Of a DNA stretch of 14,970 bases, positions 7,402 to 14,894 are shown piece by piece. The notes beneath the pieces were generated by a model. That model saw only the letters and a program-made list of their open reading frames with translations. It had not been told where the DNA came from and made no database searches. Every line of letters starts with the position of its first letter. The first letter of the stretch is position 1. This stretch comes from an uncultured Bacilli bacterium. GTDB taxonomy: Bacteria; Bacillota_I; Bacilli_A; RF39; UBA660. The position numbers were made by a program, and so were the translations under genes. Where the stretch lies: positions 1-14,970 of the forward strand of contig CALVQP010000027.1 of assembly GCA_944358225.1 (NCBI GenBank). Direction: 5' to 3'.

Positions 7402-7658
7402 TTATCTACTAAAACCTTGAAGACTTTGCTCAATACCATTTTTCAATGCAGTCATTTTTCGTTGTTCATTAGATATAGAAGCAACAATTTCATTCACTAT
7501 CAGATATTCTTTAGGGGTTAAATTAGTTCCTTTTAATGACATGGCATTATTTCGTAAAGTTTGCATTCTTGTAATTAAGCATAAGAAATAGCTGTTGCTG
7601 TTAATAAGACGACGACACTAAGAATAATTACTAATTTTTTCTTATCAATGTTTTTCAT
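7402..7658 (-). pseudogene. Small membrane or secreted protein gene broken by a frameshift
   Basis: An ATG at 7658 with an AGGAGA ribosome site (plus 7669-7674, 10 nt away) opens a 27-residue frame, MKNIDKKKLVIILSVVVLLT... ending ISYA, stop at 7575. This is a lysine-rich head plus hydrophobic segment, as in a signal peptide or single anchor. A second frame (ATG 7566, stop 7402) encodes 54 hydrophilic residues (MQTLRNNAMSLKGTNLTPKEYL... to QGFSR) and has no ribosome site, so the two probably were one protein of about 80 residues with one shift near 7575-7590. The hydrophobic end resembles leaders of SipW-dependent TasA-like proteins, but this is weak. It has its own promoter with a G run. Alternatives are a sequencing error or a real 27-residue peptide. 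Confidence 0.55.
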
Positions 7659-7689
7659 AGATATGCGCTCTCCTACTTTACACACATCT

Positions 7690-7717
7690 ATAATAACCCC
7701 CCCCGATTTTTTGTCAA
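7690..7717 (-). promoter_or_regulatory. Promoter with a G8 tract in its spacer
   Basis: Minus strand: -35 TTGACA (7712-7717), 16-nt spacer, -10 TATTAT (7690-7695). The spacer contains eight G (C8 at plus 7697-7704), by far the longest G/C run in the window. Gain of one G would give the optimal 17-nt spacing, as in known slippage-controlled promoters. The downstream target is the small broken gene. Confidence 0.6.
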
Positions 7718-7760
7718 ACAAAAAGAATCATTTGACATTTTATGTGTCAAATGATTCTTT
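7717..7760 (-). terminator. Strong intrinsic terminator of ucpA
   Basis: A perfect 16-bp stem (7722-7737 with 7745-7760) and a 7-nt loop, followed on the minus strand by a T run. It lies 37 nt after the ucpA stop and directly before the G-tract promoter. Confidence 0.9.
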
Positions 7761-7796
7761 GCTATTGGAGCGCTATCCAGCCACATAACTATCTAT

Positions 7797-8579
7797 CTAT
7801 ACGCCCATACTCATAGTCTCGGGTAATGTAGAGCCGCCATCAATTACGATTGCTTGACCTGTAATATAACTTGAATTACTACTAGCTAAAAAAGCTGTTA
7901 ATTCACCAAGTTCTTCTATATTACCTAATCTTTTCATCGGAATTGCCAGTGCTATTTTGTTTATGACATCTTCTGGATTATCTTTATTAGTTTCCACAGC
8001 CATATTTTCTACCATCGGCGTTTTTATATATCCCGGACATATGGCATTAACCCGAATATTATGATCCACCAATTCTATGGCTAAAGCTTTCGTAAACCCA
8101 ATTAAAGCTGCCTTAGTAGTAGCATAAGCTACTTCTCCACTATCTGCTACCATAGGTCCAGTAACACTAGACAAATTAATAATAGCTGGATCACTGCCTT
8201 GTTTTAAATAGCTTAAGGCTGCTTTTGTCACATTCCAAGTACCTTTGATATTAATATCAAAATGTAGATCTCGCAAATCATCATCCATATTTTCAAAAGT
8301 TTCTAAACGACATATTCCGGCGTTATTAACTAAAATATCAATTTTTTTAAAATCATTAATAATTTGTTTTATAACTTCATCAACTGCTAGCTTTGAAGAA
8401 ATGTCAGCTTTATAACCTTTTACATCAACATTATTTAAAGATTTCACAACCTCATCTAAAGTTTCACTGTAATCAATAATAGCTACCTTTGCCTTGTACT
8501 TTAAAAATGTTTTTACTATTCCTAAGCCATTTCCCATTGCACCCCCAGTAACTACGACTACTTTTTGTTCTAAATTCAT
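7797..8579 (-). CDS. ucpA: Short-chain dehydrogenase/reductase, UcpA type
   Basis: NAD(P)-dependent oxidoreductase of the classical SDR family with unknown substrate. The 260-residue product has the cofactor loop TGGAMGNGLG (11-20), NNAG (85-88), a catalytic serine in NLSSVTG (137 or 138) and Y152-ATT-K156. The acidic residue D36 at the end of the second strand suggests preference for NAD(H). The segments CRLETFENMDDDLRDLHFDIN, NAICPGYIKTPM and the tail DGGSTLPET match what I recall of E. coli UcpA closely, hence the symbol. The start has an AAAGGAG site. It begins 17 nt after the lysozyme stop and ends at a strong terminator, so the two are one operon. A physiological link with the lysozyme is not evident. 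Confidence 0.9.
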   Translation of the reverse strand: MNLEQKVVVVTGGAMGNGLGIVKTFLKYKAKVAIIDYSETLDEVVKSLNNVDVKGYKADISSKLAVDEVIKQIINDFKKIDILVNNAGICRLETFENMDDDLRDLHFDINIKGTWNVTKAALSYLKQGSDPAIINLSSVTGPMVADSGEVAYATTKAALIGFTKALAIELVDHNIRVNAICPGYIKTPMVENMAVETNKDNPEDVINKIALAIPMKRLGNIEELGELTAFLASSNSSYITGQAIVIDGGSTLPETMSMGV

Positions 8580-8596
8580 TTTTATATTCTCCTTTA

Positions 8597-9820
8597 CTAC
8601 TTGTAGTATATATCAATGTCTACTAAACCATCAATACCATCAACTTTTCCATTGTCACAAAGTTGCCACATTTTATAGTCCCCCTGATAATTAGTTTCTT
8701 TAGTATAATGTGCCAACCACACATCATGCGAAGTATTCATCCAAGCATCCTCCAAATATGATTTACTAGAATAATGCAATGTTTTATATCCTTCTTTTTT
8801 TATTGTATTTAAAAACTCTTCACTTAGTGATGTTAAACCAAATAAACTTAAATTATAAGAATTAAAATTATTCCATTCCTCCCAATCAAAAGCTACTGGC
8901 ATATCAATATCATAATCTTTTATCTGTTTTAAAACCCACTTAGCATCTTTTTTAGCCGCCTCTACACTATTAGCATAAGAATAAAAATATACTCCAGCTT
9001 TTATATTATATTTATTAGCCTGTTTAATATTATACTCAAACGTCTCATCTACAAAGTATTCTTTATTTGTTCCTCTAGTTCCTCCAACGCGTATCATCAC
9101 AAATTCTACTCCAGCATTTTTAAGTTTTTCAAAATCAATAGTTCCTTGCCATTTAGAAACATCAATTCCTACCATAGTATCTTCATTTTTATGTAAGGAT
9201 TTAATTTCCTTAAAATCTGTATATTTAACTTCTTGTTTTTCTCCTGTTGCCTCACTTTTAGTAGCAACAACCGGTTCATAAACATTTAAAACAAAATTTT
9301 GCTTTGTTTCATTACCATTTTTATCTAACGCCTTAAAAACTAAATTATACGCACCTGCTGTATTTAAATCATAATCTCCCTCTATTTCGCACTTCGGATT
9401 ATCATCATAATTATCCGCACACATTATTTTATCTTCCAATTTTACATCAGTACCAACTTTTACACTATATGAATTTCCTAGCCAAACAAGAGGTGGTGTC
9501 TCATCGACAACTTCAATTTCGAACTCATAACTAACCTTTATATCATCTTCATTGACAAAATAAAATTTAATTTTTTTAACACCTAATTTAGTTGTATCAA
9601 TTTTATTATCTTCGACTAATTTCCCATTAATACTTAGTATATAATCCGACACTTTTACATCACTAGCAAACTGCGCCGTTAAATCACTAACCAAATCAAC
9701 CTCAATTTTCGCTGTTTTTATTCTAATAAACCTAATCAAAAAAATAGTTGCTAGCACTATAGTAATTCCTAAAATTATCCATAATACTTTTTTGCTAATT
9801 TTAAAATTTTTAAGTTTCAT
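8597..9820 (-). CDS. Membrane-anchored GH25 lysozyme with Ig-like domains
   Basis: Predicted muramidase cutting the MurNAc-GlcNAc bond of peptidoglycan on the outer face. The 407-residue protein has a short basic head and a signal-anchor helix (about 12-32) without an obvious cleavage site. Two small beta-rich Ig-like (DUF5011-type) domains follow (about 40-105 and 107-182), the second with a cysteine pair C134/C144 that could form a disulfide. A short linker leads to a GH25 domain (about 216-407) starting MVGIDVSKWQGTIDFEKLK. Conserved acidic residues are D220 and the D312-W-E314 pair in AFDWEEW, the usual catalytic signature. The protein ends at the end of the fold. Likely role: wall turnover by the host itself; a phage lysin is unlikely because of the anchor and the setting. 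Confidence 0.92.
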   Translation of the reverse strand: MKLKNFKISKKVLWIILGITIVLATIFLIRFIRIKTAKIEVDLVSDLTAQFASDVKVSDYILSINGKLVEDNKIDTTKLGVKKIKFYFVNEDDIKVSYEFEIEVVDETPPLVWLGNSYSVKVGTDVKLEDKIMCADNYDDNPKCEIEGDYDLNTAGAYNLVFKALDKNGNETKQNFVLNVYEPVVATKSEATGEKQEVKYTDFKEIKSLHKNEDTMVGIDVSKWQGTIDFEKLKNAGVEFVMIRVGGTRGTNKEYFVDETFEYNIKQANKYNIKAGVYFYSYANSVEAAKKDAKWVLKQIKDYDIDMPVAFDWEEWNNFNSYNLSLFGLTSLSEEFLNTIKKEGYKTLHYSSKSYLEDAWMNTSHDVWLAHYTKETNYQGDYKMWQLCDNGKVDGIDGLVDIDIYYK

Positions 9821-9846
9821 ACCATCACCACTTTATTACTACTTCC

Positions 9847-9855
9847 ATCATATCA
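9847..9855 (-). promoter_or_regulatory. Extended -10 promoter of the lysozyme-ucpA operon
   Basis: Minus strand TGATATGAT (-10 TATGAT at 9847-9852), about 27 nt before the start codon. The -35 is not recognisable. Confidence 0.45.
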
Positions 9856-9887
9856 TTTTTTAAAAATCTATTCCATAATAATCTGTA

Positions 9888-9926
9888 TTAAAAAAGAATC
9901 TGTTAATCGTTAATCTTCAGATTCTT
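9888..9926 (-). terminator. Intrinsic terminator of ftsK
   Basis: AAGAATCTG (minus strand, 9918-9926) pairs over 9 bp with CAGATTCTT (9894-9902) around a 15-nt loop, then six T. The 5' arm is coding sequence and the stop codon (9910-9912) is in the loop. Confidence 0.85.
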
Positions 9927-12075
9927 GTTCTTTTTTAACTAACACTTCTCTAGGCTTAGAACCATTTGGTGGACCAATTATACCACGCTCCTCTAGTAAA
10001 TCAACAATTCTGGCTGCTCGATTATATCCTAAACGAAATCTTCTTTGTAAAAGTGAAGCACTAACTTTTCCCGTATTAATTACAAAATCGACGATTTCGT
10101 TATAAAGCGGATCATCATATTCTTCGGGCTCAGAAGATACAGGATTATGGTCTTCAGCAGTTGTTTGATTTAAAGTTGTATCATAAACAACTTTTTGCTG
10201 AGCACAAACATAATCGATTACTTTTTGAGTTTCTTCATCAGTTATAAAACATCCTTGAACACGACAGGCTGTATTTTCGCCCATTGGTAAATAAAGCATA
10301 TCTCCTTTGCCCAGTAACTTTTCTGCTCCTCCGGCATCCAAGATCGTTCTAGAATCAATTTGCGAAGCTACTGCAAAAGCAATACGAGAGGGAATATTAG
10401 CTTTAATGACTCCCGTAATGACATTAGTACTTGGTCTTTGGGTTGCTACAATTAAATGAATTCCCGCCGCTCTAGCTAATTGCGTTATTCTTTGAATAGA
10501 TCCTTCCACTTCTTTAGAAGCTACCATCATTAAATCAGCCAATTCATCGATTATAACCACAATATAAGGCATTTTTGCTAAAGCATTATCTTTTTGTTTA
10601 TCAACATATGCATTATATTCCTCGATTTTTTTAACTCCAGTATCGGCAAATTTATCATAACGATCATCCATAATCGCCACAATTCTTTGCAACGCAATAG
10701 AGGCTTTTTTGGGATCTGTTACTACTGGCCATAATAAATGCGGAACTCCATTATAATTCGACATTTCAACCTTTTTGGGATCCACTAAAACCAATTTGAC
10801 TTGATCAGGACGATAACGAATTAAGATCGAAGCAATTATGCTATTCATACAAACAGATTTACCACTACCAGTAGACCCTGCTACTAATAAATGAGGCATT
10901 TTCGTAATATCAGCCGTTTGGACTTTACCCATCAAATCTTTACCTAAGGCTACAAGTATTTTCGATTTTTCATCTCGTGATGGAACATTAGCTAAAACTT
11001 CCTTTATTTTAACCGCACTAACCGCTGGATTTGGTATTTCTACTCCTACAGTACTTTTTCCCGGTATAGGTGCTTCAATAGCCACATTTTTAGCTGCCAA
11101 AGCTAAAGCTATTTCTTTGTCCAAACTTTTAATACGACTAACTTTTGTTCCCGAGGAAATTGCCACTTCAAACTGCGTTACGGCTGGTCCTACATGAATT
11201 TCTACAACTTGTCCTTTAATTCCAAAATCAGCTAACACTTTTTCTAATGCGTTTTTATTTTTCTTAATTAATTCCGTATTAGTCTTTACAGCTCGTTGCG
11301 GATTATCTAACAAATCAAGGGATGGTAATTGATAAGCATAATTAACGGGCTGTTCTATTACTTTAGGATCATCTAGCTGCTTAGGCTTATCATCATTTTT
11401 TAATTCCTCAGCACTTGTTACGACTACTTGTTCATCTACCTCCTCCTCTTCAGCATCATCTTCAATTTCTTTTTCTTGCTTCAACCTTTTCTTTTCTAAA
11501 TGCTTTTGCTTACGGTTTTGTTTTATTTCTTTAAATTTACTAAAAACATCAGCTATTGTAATATCAAATACCAAAATAAAACCAAATAAGGCTAAAAGAG
11601 CAATAATAACTTTTGTTCCTGTTGGTTCAATTAAAGTTACAAATAAGGCGATAAATAATGCTCCAATAATACCTCCACCAACATTAGAATTCAAACTATT
11701 AGCTGAGCCCATAAAATTATCAATAGTTGTCAAAATAATTTCTTTACCCTTTAATTCATTAGTTGTTGCATAATCTAAGTGAGAAAACATTAAAATAGCT
11801 AAAATAATAAAATATAGTCCCACTAACCTCGCAGTTAATAGCTTGGGCATTTTTCTTTTTATAATCATATAAAAACCAATAAATAAAACAGCAAGTAATG
11901 CTAAAACATACCAAGCTCCCATCAAAAAAATCGCAAAATTTTTAATAATTTTACCAACTGGACCAAAAGTTCCAAAACCAATAACCCCAATAAGTATTAA
12001 TAACAAACCATTAAGTTCTACACTATAAGCAAATGATTTGCTAGTATCTTCCTTTTTCCTTTTTTTCTTTGCCAT
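9910..12075 (-). CDS. ftsK: DNA translocase FtsK/SpoIIIE
   Basis: Septal ATP-driven motor that pumps chromosome DNA through the closing division or sporulation septum. I choose ATG 12075 (MAKKKRKKED, 721 residues), because a GGTGG site lies 5 nt before it and the longer frame would run into the promoter. Order: four membrane helices (about 20-180), a charged linker (KQNRKQKHLEKK..., then an acidic run), the alpha/beta motor with Walker A AGSTGSGKS (399-407) and Walker B VVIIDELADL (about 506-515), IQRITQLARAAGIHLIVATQRPS, and a C-terminal winged-helix gamma domain (LLQRRFRLGYNRAARIVDLLEERGIIGPP) that reads polar DNA motifs. The linker is short, as in SpoIIIE. Whether it serves division, sporulation or both is not decidable here. 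Confidence 0.95.
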   Translation of the reverse strand: MAKKKRKKEDTSKSFAYSVELNGLLLILIGVIGFGTFGPVGKIIKNFAIFLMGAWYVLALLAVLFIGFYMIIKRKMPKLLTARLVGLYFIILAILMFSHLDYATTNELKGKEIILTTIDNFMGSANSLNSNVGGGIIGALFIALFVTLIEPTGTKVIIALLALFGFILVFDITIADVFSKFKEIKQNRKQKHLEKKRLKQEKEIEDDAEEEEVDEQVVVTSAEELKNDDKPKQLDDPKVIEQPVNYAYQLPSLDLLDNPQRAVKTNTELIKKNKNALEKVLADFGIKGQVVEIHVGPAVTQFEVAISSGTKVSRIKSLDKEIALALAAKNVAIEAPIPGKSTVGVEIPNPAVSAVKIKEVLANVPSRDEKSKILVALGKDLMGKVQTADITKMPHLLVAGSTGSGKSVCMNSIIASILIRYRPDQVKLVLVDPKKVEMSNYNGVPHLLWPVVTDPKKASIALQRIVAIMDDRYDKFADTGVKKIEEYNAYVDKQKDNALAKMPYIVVIIDELADLMMVASKEVEGSIQRITQLARAAGIHLIVATQRPSTNVITGVIKANIPSRIAFAVASQIDSRTILDAGGAEKLLGKGDMLYLPMGENTACRVQGCFITDEETQKVIDYVCAQQKVVYDTTLNQTTAEDHNPVSSEPEEYDDPLYNEIVDFVINTGKVSASLLQRRFRLGYNRAARIVDLLEERGIIGPPNGSKPREVLVKKEQESED

Positions 12076-12091
12076 TATACCACCCACTATG

Positions 12092-12123
12092 ATTATATCA
12101 TTTCTCCATTTTAAGAGTGTCAA
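12092..12123 (-). promoter_or_regulatory. Promoter of ftsK
   Basis: Minus strand: TTGACA (12118-12123) and an extended -10 TGATATAAT (TATAAT at 12092-12097). The spacing of 20 nt is too long for ideal use, so the extended -10 probably carries it. It is divergent from the DUF192 promoter. Confidence 0.6.
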
Positions 12124-12146
12124 TTTCTAAAATATTTGGCACTGTT

Positions 12147-12177
12147 TTGTCACTTTTTACATATTTTATGCTATATT
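12147..12177 (+). promoter_or_regulatory. Promoter of the DUF192 gene
   Basis: TTGTCA (12147-12152), 19-nt spacer and TATATT (12172-12177) preceded by TG (12169-12170) as an extended -10, about 27 nt before the start codon. Confidence 0.55.
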
Positions 12178-12203
12178 AAGTTTGAAAGGAATAAAAAATT
12201 AAT

Positions 12204-12533
12204 ATGAAAGTCAAAATTGGAAAAAAACATATTAACGTTAAAGTAGCAACTAGCTTCTATGATCGTCTAACTGGATTTATTGGCCAAACCAATATAAATA
12301 GCGGTATTCTATTTCCTTCTTGTAACTCTATTCATACCTATTTTATGAAAGAGGCAATTGATGTTATCGCGCTAAATGAAAGAAATGAAATTGTCTTTAA
12401 AGTAATTGCTCTTCCTAAAAATAAAGTCTTCAAAGTAAATCGCCAACAAAAAAATACAAGTATCTTAGAACTGCCAGCTAACAGTACTGCTCATTTAAAA
12501 GTTGGTTCCAAAATTATTTTCGAAAATTTTTAA
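12204..12533 (+). CDS. DUF192 family protein
   Basis: Small conserved protein of unknown biochemical role. The 109-residue product shows the DUF192 pattern: a start with SFYDRLTGFIGQ, then GILFPSCNSIHTYFMKEAIDVIALNERNEIVFKVIALP (the family's F-MK...D-I--L--...V-----P), and ILELPANSTAHLKVGSKIIF at the end. Many relatives carry a signal peptide; this one has none and is short, so it is probably cytoplasmic. It is the only complete gene on the plus strand. It is divergent from ftsK and convergent with miaB, and ends directly at a shared terminator. The AAAGGA ribosome site is 13 nt from the ATG, rather far, so translation may be modest. Confidence 0.88.
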   Translation: MKVKIGKKHINVKVATSFYDRLTGFIGQTNINSGILFPSCNSIHTYFMKEAIDVIALNERNEIVFKVIALPKNKVFKVNRQQKNTSILELPANSTAHLKVGSKIIFENF

Positions 12534-12565
12534 AAAAGATTTGCATTTTTTACTGCAAATCTTTT
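12534..12565. terminator. Bidirectional terminator between DUF192 and miaB
   Basis: A perfect 12-bp stem (12534-12545 with 12554-12565) and an 8-nt loop, with T-rich tails on both strands (six T on the minus side). It begins right after the DUF192 stop and covers part of the miaB stop codon (12564-12566), so it serves both genes. Confidence 0.9.
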
Positions 12566-13961
12566 ATAATACTTCACCATCTAAACTAAAACTCTTAGCT
12601 TCCGTAATTTTAACATTAACTATTTCCCCAATAATATTTTGCGAAGATGTAATATTGACCAATTTCATATTTTCAGTATACCCAAAATATTTAGTTTCAT
12701 CCTTTTCACTTATTCCCTCAACTAAAACCTTTACTTCTTGATTTAAATATTTTTGATTATTTTTAAGAGAATATAAATTAACTAAGTTATTTAGCTCTTG
12801 TAGTCTTTCTTCTTTAACGCGTAAACTTATATCATCAGCCATCAAAGCAGCTGGTGTTCCTTCTCTTGGACTGTAAATAAAAGTAAAAGCTCCGTCAAAC
12901 TCACATTTTCTAACTATATCTAAAGTATCTGCAAAATCTTCATCACTTTCATTAGGAAATCCTACAATAATATCTGTGGTAATAGCGACATTTTTAATCT
13001 TTTTCTTTATTTTATTAAATAATTCCAAATATTCTTTTTTAGTATATCGTCGATTCATCCTTTTTAAAACATTATCACTCCCGGATTGTAGTGGTAAATG
13101 AATATAAGGCATTATATTATCATATTTAGCAATAACATCAATCATCTCATCACTAAAATCCCAAGGATGAGAAGTTACAAAACGTATTCTTGCTATATTA
13201 GTCTGAGCCACTTTTTCTAATAATCTAGCAAAACTTATCTCTTCTAAATCTTTCCCATAAGCATTAACATTTTGTCCTAACAAAGTTACTTCTTGATATC
13301 CAGCAGCCACTAAATCATTTACTTCTTTCAAAATATCTGCAGCTTTTCTACTTCTTTGTTTTCCTCTTGTATAAGGCACTATACAATAAGTACAGAATTT
13401 ATCACACCCATACATAATGTTTACCCATGCTTTAATACTAGAATCTCTTTTATAAGCAATATTTTCATAAACCTTACCCTCATAACTATATACTTCAATA
13501 TCTTGTTTGCCCTCATAAGATTCTAACATTTCTTCTAACTCATGAATATTATGTGTTCCAAAAACAATATCAACATACGGATACTTTTCTTTTAATTCTA
13601 AAGCCACACTTTCTTCCTGTGCCATACATCCGCATAAACAAACTATAAGATCTTTTTTTATTTTCTTTAGATGTTTACACCTTCCTAAAAAACCAAATAC
13701 TTTATCATGAGCATTTTCTCTAATTGCACAAGTATTTAAAATTACTAAATCCGCATCTTCTAAATTAGAGCACGCTTCATATCCTAAATTTTCTAAACGA
13801 TAACTAATTTCCTCTGAATCATGAACATTCATTTGACAACCATAAGTTTTCAAAAAATACTTTTTATTACTTACCTTTATTTTATTTTGAGGTTTTAAAT
13901 AGACATACTCTACATTTTGTGAAGTTCGATTTCGCGCTTCTTTCAAATTAGGTAACTTCAT
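12564..13961 (-). CDS. miaB: tRNA-2-methylthio-N6-dimethylallyladenosine synthase MiaB
   Basis: Radical-SAM methylthiotransferase that adds a methylthio group to i6A37 next to the anticodon of tRNAs reading U-starting codons. I take ATG 13961 (465 residues), which has a GGCGGTG site 5 nt upstream; a start at 13982 would translate the ribosome site itself. The N-terminal cluster cysteines are in KTYGCQMN (C42), ILNTCAIREN (C78) and LCGCMAQ (C112). The radical-SAM triad is C186-xxx-C190-xx-C193 in YGCDKFCTYCIVPYTRGKQRSR. The LGQNVNAYG, HLPLQSGSD and TTDIIVGFPNE motifs follow, with a TRAM RNA-binding domain at the end. The N-terminal extension of about 30 residues is typical of Gram-positive MiaB rather than the shorter proteobacterial form. 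It has its own promoter. Confidence 0.97.
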   Translation of the reverse strand: MKLPNLKEARNRTSQNVEYVYLKPQNKIKVSNKKYFLKTYGCQMNVHDSEEISYRLENLGYEACSNLEDADLVILNTCAIRENAHDKVFGFLGRCKHLKKIKKDLIVCLCGCMAQEESVALELKEKYPYVDIVFGTHNIHELEEMLESYEGKQDIEVYSYEGKVYENIAYKRDSSIKAWVNIMYGCDKFCTYCIVPYTRGKQRSRKAADILKEVNDLVAAGYQEVTLLGQNVNAYGKDLEEISFARLLEKVAQTNIARIRFVTSHPWDFSDEMIDVIAKYDNIMPYIHLPLQSGSDNVLKRMNRRYTKKEYLELFNKIKKKIKNVAITTDIIVGFPNESDEDFADTLDIVRKCEFDGAFTFIYSPREGTPAALMADDISLRVKEERLQELNNLVNLYSLKNNQKYLNQEVKVLVEGISEKDETKYFGYTENMKLVNITSSQNIIGEIVNVKITEAKSFSLDGEVL

Positions 13962-13980
13962 AATTTCACCGCCTTTTTTC

Positions 13981-14009
13981 ATTATATCAAAAAATTTAAT
14001 AATTGTCTT
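13981..14009 (-). promoter_or_regulatory. Promoter of miaB
   Basis: Minus strand: -35 AAGACA (14004-14009), 17-nt spacer with a T6 run, -10 TATAAT (13981-13986) in TGATATAAT. The -35 overlaps the stop codon of the DUF2752 gene. Confidence 0.75.
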
Positions 14010-14409
14010 AAACTGCTGTAGGTATTAGATAATTAAAAAAATCTATATTTCTACAAATTCCATAAATAATTGTTATTATGAGCACAATACTAAAAAATTT
14101 GTTATTAAAATATCTTTTTAGATTTAAATGCTTAATTTTCAAGTAATCTAGTAAACTTTCTAAAAAATATATAATAAAAACAGGTAATAATATAAAAACT
14201 AAATTATTATATCTAAATGCTTGATAAAAATCTAGTTCTAAAATACTTTTTAAACAACGAGTAATTCCACATCCTGGACAATAGTAAGCTGTAAACAAAT
14301 GAAAAAAGCACGGAATTTTAATATAGCGTTCTAAAAATATTAAATATACTAAAAAGAGAAAAACTAGCAATCCCATTGCTAGTATTTTTCTAGTTTGCTG
14401 TTTGTGCAT
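14008..14409 (-). CDS. DUF2752 family membrane protein
   Basis: Small integral membrane protein of unknown role. The family signature CPGCGITR is present (FTAYYCPGCGITRCLKSILELDFYQAFRYNNLVFILLP), where the two conserved cysteines suggest metal or redox chemistry that has not been shown. There are about three membrane helices: residues ~10-27, a central one after the motif (LVFILLPVFIIYFLESLL), and one near the C-terminus (FFSIVLIITIIYGI). The start at ATG 14409 (GTG 14412 is also possible) overlaps the end of the DUF4234 gene by about 20 nt and has no ribosome site, so translation is probably coupled. A terminator-like hairpin lies in codons ~11-17. DUF2752 and DUF4234 proteins often occur side by side in Firmicutes, to my knowledge. 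Confidence 0.88.
   Translation of the reverse strand: MHKQQTRKILAMGLLVFLFLVYLIFLERYIKIPCFFHLFTAYYCPGCGITRCLKSILELDFYQAFRYNNLVFILLPVFIIYFLESLLDYLKIKHLNLKRYFNNKFFSIVLIITIIYGICRNIDFFNYLIPTAV
14363..14383 (-). terminator. Terminator-like hairpin within the start of the DUF2752 gene
   Basis: A perfect 9-bp stem (14363-14371 with 14375-14383) and a CCC/GGG loop, followed on the minus strand by TTTTTCTCTTTTT. It lies just after the DUF4234 stop (14390) yet inside the next reading frame, so it may act as a conditional terminator for the downstream gene. Confidence 0.55.
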
Positions 14410-14743
14410 CACTAATTTGATTCAAATCATTTTGGATTATAGCATAGTTAATAATACCTAATCCAAAAATTTGTAATATCAAATATACAATCGAATTATC
14501 TGCTATATTAACACCTTTTTTATTATTGGCTAATTTTTTACCCATTTGATAAGCCCAATAAATTCCATAAATTCCACAAGTAACTAAAGTAAGTAGGAAA
14601 GCTATACCGCCAGACATTGAATTATCCTCACTAGCTCTTCCAACATCATCAGTTATAACAATAAACCAATAAATTCCATAAATACCACAAGTAATAATTG
14701 TTAAAACTATACAAGTGGCTATACTTCTTCTTTGAATACTCAT
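14390..14743 (-). CDS. DUF4234 family membrane protein
   Basis: Small membrane protein of unknown function. The 117-residue product has three or four hydrophobic helices and the family motif TCGIYGIYW twice (IITCGIYGIYWF and LVTCGIYGIYWA), 37 residues apart, followed by a polar tail ending NDLNQISDAQTAN. I choose ATG 14743: a GAGGAG ribosome site lies 5 nt upstream, and the GTG two codons earlier is inside that site. It has its own promoter and is the first gene of a two-gene unit with the DUF2752 gene, whose start it overlaps. The two motif copies are nearly identical also at DNA level. Confidence 0.9.
   Translation of the reverse strand: MSIQRRSIATCIVLTIITCGIYGIYWFIVITDDVGRASEDNSMSGGIAFLLTLVTCGIYGIYWAYQMGKKLANNKKGVNIADNSIVYLILQIFGLGIINYAIIQNDLNQISDAQTAN
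14555..14694. repeat. In-frame internal repeat of the DUF4234 gene
   Basis: Positions 14555-14583 and 14666-14694 are 29 nt long with one mismatch, offset by 111 nt (37 codons). Both code for TCGIYGIYW. The protein motif is a family feature; the near-identity at DNA level points to recent homogenisation or strong constraint. Confidence 0.85.
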
Positions 14744-14766
14744 AAACACTCCTCTTTCATACTTTA

Positions 14767-14795
14767 ATTATATGTCAAAAAAACATTATAGTAAA
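14767..14795 (-). promoter_or_regulatory. Promoter of the DUF4234-DUF2752 unit
   Basis: Minus strand: -35 TTTACT (14790-14795), 17-nt spacer, -10 TATAAT (14767-14772). Transcription would start near 14760, only about 17 nt before the start codon. A second TATAAT within the spacer (ACTATAATG) could be an alternative. Confidence 0.65.
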
Positions 14796-14894
14796 GCTAT
14801 TTTATCTTTTTAAAGTTTTATTCCCATCTTTGACACTTGTAATAAAAAATCACGCGCTAGGCCTCATAAATCCTAGTTTTTTTATTTTTTAGCT

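Noticed and set aside
14860..14886. Plus-strand terminator (CTAGG/CCTAG with T run)
   Set aside because: The stem is only 5 bp with a 10-nt loop and no plus-strand gene precedes it within reach; it could be chance.
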